Positions 62,780-64,000 of a stretch of DNA of 64,000 nucleotides are shown piece by piece. Position 1 is the first letter of the stretch. Each line of letters opens with the position of its first letter. Origin of the DNA: Malurus cyaneus samueli. Its lineage: Eukaryota > Chordata > Aves > Passeriformes > Maluridae. The position numbers were made by a program, and so were the translations under genes. Where the stretch lies: NCBI GenBank assembly GCA_009741485.1, contig CM019227.1, positions 11,943,647 through 12,007,646 on the forward strand, given 5' to 3'. The notes beneath the pieces were generated by a model. It was not told the DNA's origin, made no database searches, and saw only the letters and a program-made list of their open reading frames with translations.

Positions 62780-62804
62780 ATAATTACCTAAATTAGGTAA
62801 TTAT
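62780..62804. repeat. 25-base inverted repeat (12-base arms, one-base centre)
   Basis: ATAATTACCTAA at 62780-62791 and its exact reverse complement at 62793-62804 are separated by a single A. Each arm contains TAATTA, a homeodomain-type core. It lies about 75 bases before the CR1 remnant. Confidence 0.9.
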
Positions 62805-62879
62805 TTAGGTGATGATGCATTCTGCTGCATTCTTCAAAATCTTCATGCATACAAAGTGCACTATACAACAAGCAATACA

Positions 62880-63560
62880 GAGTCATAAACCCAAAATTCA
62901 GCATGGAAGGGACCTTCAGAGGATATCCAGTTTGATCACTTGTTCAAACGGGTCCAAATAGGTGAGGTTGCAAAGAGCAGTGTCCAGCTGAGTCTTGGGC
63001 ACCTCAGGGGACAGGGATTCTCTATCCTGGTGGGAAAGCTGTTGCAATATTTAACACCTTGCTGCAGAGCAGCATCTGCAGCCTCCCCTGCTGCATGAGA
63101 TTCCTTCAGAGATACAAGAACTTGCTCTTGCTGAATTGAATGAGTTCTGCTCAGCCCATTTCTCCAGCCTGTCAGGTCCCCCTGAAGAGCAGCCCGTCTC
63201 TCCAGTGTTCACTGCTGCTCCCAGTTTGGAGCCAGGCACATCCTTGCTGAGAGGGCACTCTATCCCATTCTCCTACTCACTGCTGAGATCATTAAATGAC
63301 ATTGATCCCACTGCTGATCCCTGAGGGACCCCACCAGATACTGGCTGCCAGCTGGTCTCACCACAGTGCTTTGACTGTAGCACTGCAGTCAGTTTTTCAC
63401 CCATTCCTATCTCATCCTTATCTCATGAATTTGATTTTAAGGACACTATGACAGGCTGGGTCAAAGGCCTGGCTGGAAAATAAATTATACGACATCCACT
63501 GTCCTCCCGTTCTCTGCATGGCTGGTAACCTCATCTGAGAAAGAGCTAGAGCCCTTAAAA
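62880..63560 (-). mobile_element. Decayed CR1 LINE, 3' part, minus strand
   Basis: Read on the plus strand, the segment begins with agagtcataaaccc and gcatggaagggacc, the reverse-complement form of a bird CR1 3' end. It continues with a 'gtgtccagctgagtcttgggcacctcaggggacagggattc' type segment. From about 63130 it follows the antisense of the CR1 ORF2 C-terminal region: agcccatttctccagcctgt at 63154-63173, then ccctgaggga(c)cccacc at about 63319-63333, then gggtcaaaggcctggctg at 63458-63475. Spacing changes and substitutions are numerous, so it is old and inactive. Two CR1 pieces may be joined here. The boundaries are approximate and come from memory of the family, not alignment. Confidence 0.75.
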
Positions 63561-64000
63561 GCTGTAACTTTACCAAGATGAGGCAAATCATGATTTTATT
63601 GCAGTAAGTTGAGCTGTTTTCGCTTGCATTCAGTTGAAAGAAAAAAAATGAAATCTGTCACAGAATAAATCCTTAGTAAAGTTGAATGTACTTTAGTACT
63701 ACAAATCAATGGCTTTGAGTATGTGAAAAAGCTACAAACAGGTTTGTAGTGAGAAACATCTCCCTGACAGAAGAGAGAGAGAAGCAGCATATTATCAAAT
63801 ATACAAGATAACTGTGAGTCAATTAATTTTACAGACTGTTATAATGGAGATATTTTGCTACTAGTCTGCAAAAAAATGAGGTACTTTATTAAAGGCAGAT
63901 AAATAAAATCTCATTTCTTTTCTGAGGGTGAGTAAATAGGAAACTCAGTTAAAAAACCCAACCTAAATCATTGTTAGTCTTTGGGACTCATTCTGTAAAG

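Larger units (their letters stand above)
38300..64000 (+). other. SHISA9: SHISA9 intron 2 (5' part)
   Basis: All 25.7 kb after exon 2 show no further Shisa-9 exon, so this is the start of a very large intron, as in mammals. It is AT-rich. It contains a decayed CR1 copy at the right end, a 25-base inverted repeat (62780-62804), a CArG-box match (60188-60197) and several stretches of mixed composition that could be regulatory (about 42170-42480, 50100-50400, 60100-60360). Open stretches at 39066-39482 (+) and 57864-58268 (+) are the longest but have no recognisable protein content. Confidence 0.85.

Noticed and set aside
1..64000. tRNA, rRNA, microRNA hairpins, CRISPR arrays, bacterial-type operons
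   Set aside because: None seen on reading; the region is vertebrate nuclear DNA and no structural RNA motifs stood out, though small hairpins cannot be excluded by eye.

Overview
The window looks like avian nuclear DNA. It is AT-rich and sparse in genes, with large introns, two CpG islands, two CR1-type LINE remnants and one 20-N assembly gap. Two genes can be named from their exons: CPPED1 on the minus strand (first two coding exons) and SHISA9 on the plus strand (first two coding exons). From memory, the same pair lies side by side and divergently oriented in human 16p13.12, so this is conserved vertebrate synteny. Nothing in the sequence fixes the species.

Layout. 1-1994 is the 5' part of a CPPED1 intron. 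1995-2213 is CPPED1 coding exon 2. 2214-12137 is CPPED1 intron 1, which carries a long, very decayed plus-strand CR1 copy (about 8410-9880). 12138-12200 is CPPED1 coding exon 1, inside a CpG island. An eight-G run directly after its start codon puts the ATG out of frame with the rest of the protein by one base.

Just across this island, head to head with CPPED1, 12937-14232 holds what I believe is a small three-exon plus-strand gene. Its three exons (12937-13048, 13842-13968, 14034-14232) join in one open frame through four plausible GT/AG splice sites in compatible phases. They give a 145-residue cysteine-rich protein, followed by AATAAA at 14379. I cannot name it. A C-x2-C ... C-x2-C pattern suggests a zinc ribbon. 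It is the best candidate for something undescribed here.

14385 to about 29200 is intergenic DNA with short repeats and the assembly gap. About 29230-31050 is the SHISA9 CpG island, with a 59-nt polypurine run and a (TCC)n tract. SHISA9 coding exon 1 (30516-31039) encodes the signal peptide, Shisa cysteine domain, transmembrane helix and juxtamembrane tail. Exon 2 (38172-38299) continues the cytoplasmic tail. Everything from 38300 to the right end is SHISA9 intron 2, which contains palindromes, a CArg-box candidate region and a decayed minus-strand CR1 at about 62880-63560. The remaining SHISA9 exons and the CPPED1 catalytic-core exons lie outside the window.

The two named genes do not share a pathway. 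CPPED1 is a cytosolic metallophosphatase-fold protein. SHISA9 is a neuronal AMPA-receptor auxiliary subunit. The functional link visible here is regulatory: the CpG island at 11.84-12.9 kb looks like a bidirectional promoter for CPPED1 and the unnamed gene.
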